10,574 nucleotides of DNA. It comes from an uncultured Eubacteriales bacterium. Its GTDB lineage: Bacteria; Bacillota; Clostridia; Oscillospirales; Oscillospiraceae. Positions 1 through 5,073 of this stretch are shown here, one piece after another. Each line of letters starts with the position of its first letter. Position 1 is the first letter of the stretch. The position numbers were made by a program, and so were the translations under genes. The stretch lies in contig URDK01000088.1 in the NCBI GenBank assembly GCA_900546485.1, forward strand, positions 1-10,574, read 5' to 3'. The notes beneath the pieces are model-generated. The model saw nothing but the letters and a program-made list of their open reading frames with translations, had not been told where the DNA came from and ran no database searches.

Positions 1-466
1 AGTACACGCCGTCCATGACACGCGGCTCATAGGGCTCTACGCTGCCCTGCTCACCGGCGAGGGTCCCGTCTATGTATACGCGCCCTGCGCAGAGCAGCTC
101 GGGCAGGTAGAGGCTCAGCTCCACAGGCTCGCCCGGGTTTTCCAGCACGATACGATAGGTCGCCTCGCCGTAGGGACTGCCCAGCTGGGCGCTGAAGTTG
201 GGATACTGTCCGGCGTAGGTGTATTGCTCCGCCTGCCGCCCCGCGGCAAAGTCCTCGGGCGAGAGAAGCTCCCCGGGATAGAACTCCCAGCCGTCCACGA
301 GCCAGGCGGGCTCCTCCGGGTCGGCCTGGAGCACGCTGACGCCCCAGCTGCCGCTGAGCGCCGCGGTGTATTTGTTATCCCAGCGATATTGGCACCAAAC
401 GGCCAGAACTCCTACGAGGAGGAATGCCGAGAGTATAAGAAGGCTTAGCCGGGTCTCTTTGCGCAT
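1..466 (-). CDS. Membrane sensor protein, probable sensor histidine kinase N-terminus (partial)
   Basis: The reading frame is open from an ATG at 466 to the window edge, giving 155 residues; the C-terminal part lies outside the window. A GGAGG ribosome binding site sits about 8 bp upstream of the ATG. Residues 1-6 are charged (MRKETR), residues 7-24 form a hydrophobic membrane segment, and the rest is an extracellular region. Its second half (TYRIVLENP, then LSLYLPELLCAGRVYIDG, then a Gly-rich turn) resembles the jelly-roll sensor domains of 7TMR-DISM-type histidine kinases and related Clostridial sensors, which have the pattern 'TYR.....LxLYLPE...A..VYIDG'. No kinase core (H-box, HATPase) is visible because of the truncation, so histidine kinase is an inference, supported by an OmpR-type response regulator on the same strand 1.6 kb upstream. 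A diguanylate cyclase or other output domain is possible. It is divergent from the surface-protein gene at 493. Confidence 0.7.
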   Translation of the reverse strand, partial: MRKETRLSLLILSAFLLVGVLAVWCQYRWDNKYTAALSGSWGVSVLQADPEEPAWLVDGWEFYPGELLSPEDFAAGRQAEQYTYAGQYPNFSAQLGSPYGEATYRIVLENPGEPVELSLYLPELLCAGRVYIDGTLAGEQGSVEPYEPRVMDGVY

Positions 467-492
467 CGGTTTACCTCCGGGAAGGAAAATAG

Positions 493-2028
493 ATGAAAAA
501 ACGACTGAGTACACTGTTGATATGCCTGATGTGCTGTGCCCTGACTGCCTGTCTCGCGGCGCCGGCGCTTGCCCTTGTCTTCACACCGCCCGGGGAAGAG
601 GGTGCGGAGGGAATACCCGAGTACAACATCGAGCTGGGCAACCTCACCATCGGAGCGGGCGAGGAGCTCTCTTACACGGTGGTGGACTCGCAGTTCGAAA
701 CGGACGAGGCTGCGGGTATCTACGCCGGTAAGCTGAATATCACCATAACCGGGCCGATCGTTATAAAAAGCGGAGGCAGCCTCTTCATAGGGCCCATAGC
801 CATCGGCGGCACGGAGGAGCGCACTTCCATAAAGGCCGCGCTGAGCACTGAGACTCCGCTCATCACCGTTGAGGCTGGAGGGCAGCTCAACATCAGCTGC
901 GCGGACGTCGAGGTAAACGGCACGTTCATAAAACAGGAGCAGAGCGGGCTGGTCACTCTGACAGGTACCACGCTGCCCGAGGGCGCCGTTGAGTGGGCGG
1001 GGGCGGTGGTGGACAACAGCTATGCCGAGCCCGACGACGTGTACCTCGAGGTCGGCACGCCGCTGACGCCGGAGCTGCTTCCCCAAACGCTGAGCGCCTA
1101 CGTCATGGAGCAGGGGAAGGAGCAGCACAAGACCTTTGCCCTCAGCTGGGAGCTGGGCGAACACTATGGCCAGAGCGAAGGCGAAGCGGAGCTGACGGGC
1201 AGCTTCCTGGATGAAAACGGCGAGCGGCTGGACTCGATTCGACCGCTGACCGTCTGTGTTTACTGGTATGAGCCCGGCGAGCTGGCATTTGAAGACGCGA
1301 GCTGGACGGGTGGCGAGGTCGTGACGGTCACGTTCCTCCTTGATTCGCTGCCTGAAAACGTCCAGACATATGATGTCTGGGGGCAGACCTCCCCGGACGG
1401 AGAGGTCTGGACGGACTTTGACGACTTTGAAGTGAGGGAAGATAGCGAGGACGGCTATACCGCCATCTTCTACCTGAAGGATGACAACGACCCGAGGTAT
1501 TTCCGCCTTGCGGCGAGCACCGGGGACGGGAGCATGTACTGGTACTCAAAGGGCGTTTTCCTTCCGACTGAGGAGGACAGCGATGAGGACCAGGGCGGCA
1601 ACCGCGGCGGAGGTATAACTCTGCTTCCGCCGATACGAGAGCCGGAGCCGAGTCCCGAGCCGACGCCGGAACCCACTCCGGAGCCTACCCCCGAACCCAC
1701 ACCCGAACCCACACCGGAGCCGGAGAGCCAGGACCCCATACTGGACCCCGTGGGCTCCGAGCATACCATGCCCCCGACGACCGAACCAACACCGACGCCG
1801 ACCACAGAGCCGACGCCCGAGCCAAGCGCGGAGCCGACTTCGACGCCTGAACCCACCCCAGAGCCGACGGAGCCTGAGGACGTTGAGATAGCGGCCCCGG
1901 ATCTCCCGGAACCTGACGGCGGCGCCGACCCGGTGGCGACGGTGGTGCTGGCCGCTGCAGGCGTCGCCGTATGCGGCGTGGCCGGCGTGGCCGTGGCAAG
2001 AATGGGACCGTTCAAAAAGAAGAAATAG
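493..2028 (+). CDS. Secreted Pro/Glu/Thr-rich cell-surface protein with C-terminal membrane anchor
   Basis: This 511-residue protein has an export signal (MKKRL, then a hydrophobic stretch to about residue 27). Two processing sites compete: a lipobox-like L17-T-A-C20 for lipoprotein signal peptidase and an A-L-A27 site for signal peptidase I. Residues 45-165 are rich in beta strands with regular G-x-L-x-I spacing, like a short right-handed beta-helix. About 175-260 and 260-355 look like two Ig-like beta domains. Residues 383-463 form a low-complexity PEPT-type stalk of the kind that spans the cell wall. Residues 481-502 are a hydrophobic helix followed by KKKK. An LPEPDG sequence at 471-476 precedes the helix, which gives the topology of a sortase sorting signal without the LPxTG threonine. 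No catalytic motif is seen. The ATG has the SD AAGGA in a 26-bp gap shared with the divergent sensor gene. The gene ends in a strong terminator. The precise role is unknown; adhesion or sensing at the surface is an inference. Confidence 0.85.
   Translation: MKKRLSTLLICLMCCALTACLAAPALALVFTPPGEEGAEGIPEYNIELGNLTIGAGEELSYTVVDSQFETDEAAGIYAGKLNITITGPIVIKSGGSLFIGPIAIGGTEERTSIKAALSTETPLITVEAGGQLNISCADVEVNGTFIKQEQSGLVTLTGTTLPEGAVEWAGAVVDNSYAEPDDVYLEVGTPLTPELLPQTLSAYVMEQGKEQHKTFALSWELGEHYGQSEGEAELTGSFLDENGERLDSIRPLTVCVYWYEPGELAFEDASWTGGEVVTVTFLLDSLPENVQTYDVWGQTSPDGEVWTDFDDFEVREDSEDGYTAIFYLKDDNDPRYFRLAASTGDGSMYWYSKGVFLPTEEDSDEDQGGNRGGGITLLPPIREPEPSPEPTPEPTPEPTPEPTPEPTPEPESQDPILDPVGSEHTMPPTTEPTPTPTTEPTPEPSAEPTSTPEPTPEPTEPEDVEIAAPDLPEPDGGADPVATVVLAAAGVAVCGVAGVAVARMGPFKKKK
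1639..1728 (+). repeat. PEPT tetrapeptide-coding repeat, block 1
   Basis: In-frame tandem 12-bp units encode Glu-Pro-Thr-Pro about six times (residues 383-412 of the surface protein). Codons vary between units (ccg/ccc/cca, gag/gaa), so the protein repeat appears to be maintained by selection and the DNA units are not freshly duplicated. The product is an extended wall-spanning stalk. Confidence 0.85.
1777..1878 (+). repeat. Degenerate Thr/Pro/Glu-coding repeat, block 2
   Basis: This second low-complexity block encodes residues 429-462 (TEPTPTPTTEPTPEP and variants). It is separated from the first by a short non-repetitive linker (about residues 413-428). Units are irregular and include PTPT and PTST forms. 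It belongs to the same extended stalk as block 1. Confidence 0.75.
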
Positions 2029-2038
2029 CATTCATACC

Positions 2039-2066
2039 GCCCCGGGCAGGACGCCCGGGGCTTTTT
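2039..2066 (+). terminator. Rho-independent terminator of the surface-protein gene
   Basis: A perfect 9-bp stem (GCCCCGGGC at 2039-2047 with GCCCGGGGC at 2053-2061) encloses the 5-nt loop aggac and is followed by TTTTT at 2062-2066. It starts 11 bp after the stop codon of the surface-protein gene. The last T is also part of the minus-strand stop codon of the response regulator, so the convergent genes meet with no spare sequence. There is no T-run on the minus-strand side, so it is directional toward plus, though the stem could also slow minus-strand transcription. Confidence 0.9.
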
Positions 2067-2752
2067 CATGCCTCGGCGCCGCTGTTGAAGCGGTAGCCCT
2101 TGCGGCGGACCGTTTCTATCCAGTGGAGGCCGGGGCAGAGCGCGTCCAGCTTCTGGCGGACGCGGGCCATGCAGACCTGTATGTTGTGCAAGCCCTGATT
2201 CATCGGGGCCTTCCAGACCCGGTCGTGCAGCTGCTCGTAGGAGAACACCTGGTCAGGGTTGCGAGCGAGGAAGGCGAGCAGGTCGAACTCCAGTGCGGTG
2301 AGCGGGGCGGCTTCGCCGTTGAAGCGCGCTTCGCGCAGGCCCAGGTCTATCTCGAGGCCGCCGAAGCGGAGTATTTCGCTGGTCTCGACCTTTTTGTGCC
2401 GCTGGATACGGAGCCGGAGCCGGAGCTCCAGCTCAACGAGGGAATAGGGCTTGCCTATGTAGTCGTCGCCGCCGGCCATCAGCCCGCGTATGCGGTCGTC
2501 GGTGCGGGCGTAGGCGGAGAGGAAGATGATGGGCACGCCGCTCACCTCGCGCAGACGGCGGCAGACGGTGACTCCGTCCATGCCGGGCATGTCCATATCG
2601 AGCACTATGGCGTCGAAGGCGGCGGACGAGGCAAGTCTCAGCGCAAGCTCTCCGTTTTCCGCGCGGCTGACCTGATAGCCCTGCCGGGCGAGATAGGTCT
2701 CGTTTGCGTTGAGGATGTGAACGTCGTCGTCCACGAGCAGTACTTTATACAT
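2066..2752 (-). CDS. OmpR/PhoB-family response regulator
   Basis: This 228-residue DNA-binding response regulator has both standard domains. The receiver domain (1-115) shows the acidic pocket D8-D9, the phosphoacceptor D52 in LDMDMPGMDG, S79 at the switch Ser/Thr position, Y98 and the conserved lysine K101 (GKP). The C-terminal winged-helix domain (about 128-225) has the family pattern LTALEFDLLAFLARNPDQVFS...VWKAP, the recognition helix region NIQVCMARVRQKL and the wing IETVRRKGYRF. Length and domain order are typical. The ATG at 2752 follows an AGGAGG at a 7-nt spacing. A sigma-A promoter lies just upstream, with a tandem 11-bp-phased repeat that may be its own binding site. Its cognate kinase is probably the sensor at 466, but the surface-protein gene on the other strand separates them; a kinase elsewhere in the genome cannot be excluded. 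Confidence 0.95.
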   Translation of the reverse strand: MYKVLLVDDDVHILNANETYLARQGYQVSRAENGELALRLASSAAFDAIVLDMDMPGMDGVTVCRRLREVSGVPIIFLSAYARTDDRIRGLMAGGDDYIGKPYSLVELELRLRLRIQRHKKVETSEILRFGGLEIDLGLREARFNGEAAPLTALEFDLLAFLARNPDQVFSYEQLHDRVWKAPMNQGLHNIQVCMARVRQKLDALCPGLHWIETVRRKGYRFNSGAEA

Positions 2753-2775
2753 TCGAGGCCCTCCTCTCTTTATGG

Positions 2776-2805
2776 ATTATAGCATACCATAAGCCGCGAA
2801 TGCAA
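2776..2805 (-). promoter_or_regulatory. Sigma-A promoter of the response regulator gene
   Basis: Read on the minus strand, a TTGCAT -35 (2805-2800) and a consensus TATAAT -10 (2781-2776) are separated by 18 bp. Transcription would begin near 2770, about 18 nt before the start codon, leaving room only for the AGGAGG site. Confidence 0.75.
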
Positions 2806-2808
2806 AAA

Positions 2809-2825
2809 GTCACAGGGCCGTCACA
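2809..2825 (-). promoter_or_regulatory. Tandem TGTGAC direct repeat, candidate response-regulator box
   Basis: Two exact copies of TGTGAC (minus strand, 2825-2820 and 2814-2809) are spaced 11 bp start to start. The proximal copy ends 3 bp upstream of the TTGCAT -35. Tandem 6-7 bp half-sites at 11-bp spacing abutting the -35 are the hallmark of OmpR/PhoB-type operator boxes. The gene driven from this promoter is itself an OmpR/PhoB-type regulator, so autoregulation is the simplest reading. The site assignment is an inference from layout. Confidence 0.5.
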
Positions 2826-2848
2826 TTTGACCGGAGAATATAAAATCT

Positions 2849-2873
2849 AAGCCGTGACAAATAGTCACGGCTT
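2849..2873 (-). terminator. Hairpin at the end of the tetR-family gene, probable terminator
   Basis: A perfect 10-bp stem (AAGCCGTGAC at 2849-2858 paired with GTCACGGCTT at 2864-2873) has a 5-nt loop. The stop codon of the repressor gene lies inside the stem. On the minus strand it is followed by a weak, interrupted T-rich tail (agatttta), and on the plus strand by a T4 run. Termination of the repressor transcript is likely but may be incomplete. Confidence 0.6.
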
Positions 2874-3434
2874 TTCGACTGAGAGCAGCGATTCTCCGTC
2901 GTTTGAAAAGATGTCGCGGCCCTGATACTCAGTTTTGATGATCTCAAACATCTCCTCCGGCGTTTCACGGCAGCCGCCTTGCAGCCACAGCTTGACTATC
3001 CTCGTCAGCCCGCTTTTGAAAAACTCCATGTGATAGCCTATGAACCTGTCCTGAAAGTACTTTTTCGCCAGCTCCGCGTCATAGGCCATGAGCTTGTAGT
3101 TGTTGTCGTACCCCAGCTTGAAATAGGTACGGTAAAGGATCTGATTTTGCTGGATGTGGCGGAACAGCTTCAGGTAATCGTTGCTGTTGACGCCGGTCGC
3201 GATCTCCTCCTGATACAGTTCCGCCAGGCTCTCCTCCAGCCTGTCCCTTATGGAATCAGCGAGACCGTAGATGTCGGTGTAGTTTGCGTAGAAGGTGGTG
3301 CGGTTCAGACCGGCCCGCTTGCATAGCTCGGATACGCTGATCTGGCTCAAATCCCGCGATTGCAGCAGCTCAACGAATACCTTTTCGAGCCTTTCCCGGG
3401 ATTCCTTCCTGCGCCGGTTGTTTGGTGTGTTCAT
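2865..3434 (-). CDS. TetR/AcrR-family transcriptional repressor
   Basis: This 189-residue protein has a typical TetR N-terminal DNA-binding domain. The region 10-58 includes ESRERLEKVFVELLQSR, then the helix-turn-helix ISVSELCKRAGLNRTTFYANY (about 32-52) with the near-invariant TTFYxNY. The C-terminal part (about 75-175) is all-helical, with aromatic and leucine residues, as expected for ligand binding and dimerisation; it does not point to a ligand. The start is the ATG at 3434 with an AAGGGG site upstream. It is divergent from a three-gene membrane operon, and the intergenic region holds two matching palindromes, one next to its own Shine-Dalgarno sequence. It is therefore expected to repress both itself and that operon until an unknown ligand is bound. 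Confidence 0.93.
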   Translation of the reverse strand: MNTPNNRRRKESRERLEKVFVELLQSRDLSQISVSELCKRAGLNRTTFYANYTDIYGLADSIRDRLEESLAELYQEEIATGVNSNDYLKLFRHIQQNQILYRTYFKLGYDNNYKLMAYDAELAKKYFQDRFIGYHMEFFKSGLTRIVKLWLQGGCRETPEEMFEIIKTEYQGRDIFSNDGESLLSVEKP

Positions 3435-3445
3435 AATGACCCCTT

Positions 3446-3467
3446 TATCTCAACAGTCGTTGCGATA
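3446..3467. promoter_or_regulatory. Operator palindrome 1 (CAAC-N4-GTTG type)
   Basis: This imperfect 22-bp inverted repeat has the layout TATC-t-CAAC-agtc-GTTG-c-GATA. Its core matches that of palindrome 2 (3512-3537). It lies between the repressor's Shine-Dalgarno sequence and the divergent promoters, downstream of the repressor's likely start site and upstream of the plus-strand -35. Binding here would block repressor transcription. The size suits a TetR dimer; the assignment to this repressor is inference. Confidence 0.65.
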
Positions 3468-3474
3468 TTGATGA

Positions 3475-3503
3475 TTGTTTTGCTTTGCCCATAGCATTAT
3501 ACT
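3475..3503 (+). promoter_or_regulatory. Sigma-A promoter of the membrane-protein operon
   Basis: A TTGTTT -35 (3475-3480), a 17-bp spacer and a TATACT -10 (3498-3503) predict initiation near 3510. Palindrome 2 begins at 3512, so a bound repressor would sit on the initial transcribed region. The -10 overlaps that of the divergent repressor promoter. Confidence 0.65.
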
Positions 3504-3524
3504 ACACGCAGATTAAAACAACAA
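3496..3524 (-). promoter_or_regulatory. Sigma-A promoter of the tetR-family gene
   Basis: On the minus strand, a TTGTTG -35 (3524-3519), a 17-bp spacer and a consensus TATAAT -10 (3501-3496) are seen. The -35 lies inside palindrome 2, so operator occupancy should block it directly. The -10 overlaps the plus-strand -10 by 4 bp, so only one polymerase can open this site at a time. Confidence 0.6.
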
Positions 3525-3537
3525 CAGTTGATTTAAT
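3512..3537. promoter_or_regulatory. Operator palindrome 2 (CAAC-N4-GTTG type)
   Basis: This 26-bp inverted repeat has the layout ATTAAA-a-CAAC-aaca-GTTG-a-TTTAAT. All pairs match except the single base flanking each side of the core and the 4-bp spacer. It covers the repressor-gene -35 and the start of the membrane-operon transcript. The core and the one-base flank are built exactly as in palindrome 1, and the two centres are 68 bp apart. Confidence 0.7.
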
Positions 3538-3558
3538 ATAGGAGCTGGAGGTATTGCT

Positions 3559-3930
3559 ATGAAGAAAAGCAATTTTGTAGCCATGCTGCTTGGGACTGTC
3601 AGCGGACTGCTGTTCGCGCTAGGGATGTGCATGGCTCTGATACAGGAATGGGACGCTTTCAGGCCCGGAGTGGTGTTTGGATGCGTTGGCATCCTGCTGG
3701 GTCTGGTCACTGTCATTACCTGGAGAAAAATGGAGCATAAGCGGCCAATACATATTTCCGGCAAGACCGTGCTTTCGGTCGCAGTTGGAGTGATCGGAGC
3801 GCTGGCTCTAGGCGTGGGCATGTGTTTCAGCATGGTGTGGGATAAAATGATCCTCGGCGTCACCACCGGTATGGCCGGGATAATAATTCTGCTCTGTCTT
3901 ATACCCCTTATCAGGGGCCTGAAAAATTGA
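3559..3930 (+). CDS. Small four-helix membrane protein, unknown function
   Basis: This 123-residue protein has four predicted membrane segments (about 5-27, 37-55, 70-91, 97-118), short loops and positively charged cytoplasmic connections (RKMEHKR after the second). The two halves look like an internal duplication: G16-L-L-F-A-L-G-M-C24 with W31 in the first half corresponds to G80-A-L-A-L-G-V-G-M-C89 with W94 in the second. The GMC motif falls late in the first helix of each hairpin. The ATG follows a GGAGG at 3547-3551. It is the first gene after the repressor-controlled promoter. Its stop overlaps the start of the next gene (TTGA), so translation is coupled. I do not recognise a named family. 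Small repressor-controlled membrane proteins of this kind can act in efflux or envelope protection, but nothing in the sequence decides this. Confidence 0.85.
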   Translation: MKKSNFVAMLLGTVSGLLFALGMCMALIQEWDAFRPGVVFGCVGILLGLVTVITWRKMEHKRPIHISGKTVLSVAVGVIGALALGVGMCFSMVWDKMILGVTTGMAGIIILLCLIPLIRGLKN

Positions 3931-4622
3931 GACCGAGGCAAACTGGCGTGCTGTCGGGCTTCGGGGCGAGGGCAGTGAAAATACTTCGCGCCGATCCCCG
4001 AAGGCGGATTTTGCTCGCCGCTGTTGTCTCCCTTGGCTGCAACTTCCTGTATGCGCTGTATCACGGCATTCTGGGCGTGATTTATACCTCGCTGTGGTTC
4101 GTGGCCATGTGCGCATTTTACAGCATTCTGGCCGTCATGCGCTTCGGCGCCGTCATGTGCAGCCGAGAGGCCCGGCGGGCCGAAAGCGCTGCATCGGAGC
4201 GCTTTGTGCTTAAGGCCTCCGGGGCCATGTTGATACTGCTAAGCATAGTCCTGGCGTGGGTCAACTCCATCAGCCTTTCGCAAAATATCGCGGCGGCATA
4301 TGGTACGATCACAATGATAACCATCGCGGCCTACACTTTTTACAGGCTGGCTGCAGTCATAATAAGGGCGGTCCGGCAGCGCCGGAATCGCACATCCCTG
4401 TTTGTGGTGTTGCGAAATATCTGCTACGCGGAAGCGGCCGCATCGGTTTTGACTTTGCAGCGCTCAATGCTGGTCTCCTTTGAGGGGATGGAACAGTCTG
4501 AAATACGTACGATGAACATGCTCACCGGCGCCGCCGTGTTTCTGTTCATTCTGGCGCTGGGGATATTCATGATAGTAAGACCGAGAAAGGAAAATGAATT
4601 ATGGCAAACTCAAAGCTCGTGA
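3927..4622 (+). CDS. Polytopic membrane protein, unknown function
   Basis: This reading frame of 231 codons encodes about six membrane helices (near 28-47, 49-71, 97-117, 121-145, a weaker one around 160-182, and 198-218). The cytoplasmic loops are Arg-rich (SREARRAESAASER, RAVRQRRNR) and the C-terminal tail ends in PRKENELWQTQSS. The frame starts at a TTG overlapping the upstream stop codon. A GTG at 3948 (codon 8) with GAGG nine bases upstream is a credible alternative, and no ATG occurs before codon 60. It overlaps the next gene by 22 bp. No transporter or enzyme motif is recognised. Position suggests it works with the four-helix protein before it and the small amphipathic protein after it. 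Confidence 0.8.
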   Translation: MRPRQTGVLSGFGARAVKILRADPRRRILLAAVVSLGCNFLYALYHGILGVIYTSLWFVAMCAFYSILAVMRFGAVMCSREARRAESAASERFVLKASGAMLILLSIVLAWVNSISLSQNIAAAYGTITMITIAAYTFYRLAAVIIRAVRQRRNRTSLFVVLRNICYAEAAASVLTLQRSMLVSFEGMEQSEIRTMNMLTGAAVFLFILALGIFMIVRPRKENELWQTQSS

Positions 4623-4807
4623 AGGCAAATGAAAAAATCGCAGAAAAGGTCACCTCAGCCTTTGAAAAGATAGAGGATTCCGTTACCGGCGGATATACCA
4701 AGATAGAAGACGCCTTTGTAGACCGCTATCTGACAAGAGACGGGGAAAGCGTTGAAGAGGCGAAAGACAGGCTGAAGAAGGGTATAAAGCCGGATGAAGT
4801 AAGATAA
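4601..4807 (+). CDS. Small amphipathic protein with 11-residue repeats
   Basis: This 68-residue, highly charged soluble protein is almost entirely helical by composition. The centre repeats an 11-residue unit: EKIAEKVTSAF, then EKIEDSVTGGY, then TKIEDAFVDRY (about residues 11-43). Each has the pattern x-K-I-x-[DE]-x-[VF]-x-x-x-[FY]. Such hendecads place Ile, Val/Phe and aromatic residues on one face, as in amphipathic helices that lie on membranes or form right-handed coiled coils. The tail (RDGESVEEAKDRLKKGIKPDEVR) is polar. Similar short proteins with 'GGYKKIEDxFVD' units are common in gut Firmicutes and have no assigned function, from memory. The ATG has AAAGG ten bases upstream and lies inside the end of the preceding gene. 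The gene is followed directly by a strong terminator, so it is the last gene of the repressor-controlled operon. Confidence 0.85.
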   Translation: MANSKLVKANEKIAEKVTSAFEKIEDSVTGGYTKIEDAFVDRYLTRDGESVEEAKDRLKKGIKPDEVR

Positions 4808-4814
4808 AACAGCA

Positions 4815-4849
4815 CGGCGGGAAGCCATTTTGGCTTCCCGCCGCTTTTT
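4815..4849 (+). terminator. Rho-independent terminator of the membrane-protein operon
   Basis: A perfect 13-bp stem (4815-4827 with 4831-4843) has a TTT loop and is followed by c-TTTTT (4845-4849). It begins 8 bp after the stop codon at 4807 and is the strongest terminator in the window. Confidence 0.95.
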
Positions 4850-5073
4850 GTGTCAAAACGACCTTACAGAGCACGTTGATATACCTCAATATACCGAAGC
4901 TTGTCCCCGGCGACCGGGAGACACTGTTAAAGTAAGGGCCGTCTGCGGCATACTTATCCTCGATAGCTGCTTTAGTATATGGATGTGTTGGATACTTTTT
5001 TCACCTGCCAATCATTTTCCCGGTTTGCTGCGTTATACTTGGTGAGAGGATGCTCTCGGCGGGAGGTGGTATT
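4850..5073 (+). promoter_or_regulatory. Intergenic leader of the ECF sigma operon, promoter unresolved
   Basis: This 224-bp gap is more AT-rich than its surroundings and has no convincing gene. It contains an ATATACC direct repeat at 10-bp spacing (4879-4885, 4889-4895), small inverted repeats (CCCGG-cga-CCGGG near 4905-4917; GCCG-tctg-CGGC at 4938-4949), and a TATACT at 5034-5039 that could serve as a -10 but lacks a good -35. No ECF-type AAC-containing -35 with a matching -10 is obvious, so self-activation by the downstream sigma factor cannot be shown from sequence. Confidence 0.35.

Noticed and set aside
445..1164. 239-codon open frame on the minus strand inside the surface-protein gene
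   Set aside because: It is a GC-rich shadow frame of a well-supported gene. Its translation is Arg/Leu-rich without domain features, it overlaps the sensor gene start, and it has no good ribosome binding site.
1639..1878. Tandem repeats as a possible CRISPR array or minisatellite
   Set aside because: The repeats are in frame, codon-degenerate and lack spacers, so they are a protein stalk-coding repeat.
1470..2069. 199-codon minus-strand frame with GSGVGSGVGSG repeats
   Set aside because: The Gly/Ser/Val repeat is the complement of the PEPT-coding repeat and does not indicate a separate protein.
4930..4955. Bulged hairpin (AAGTA ... GCCG-tctg-CGGC ... TACTT) upstream of the sigma gene as a riboswitch or operator
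   Set aside because: The paired arms are short and interrupted, with no match to a riboswitch core that I can recognise; retained only as a note on the intergenic region.
4830..5045. 71-codon plus-strand frame after the terminator
   Set aside because: It begins inside the terminator stem, has no ribosome binding site, and its product lacks recognisable features.
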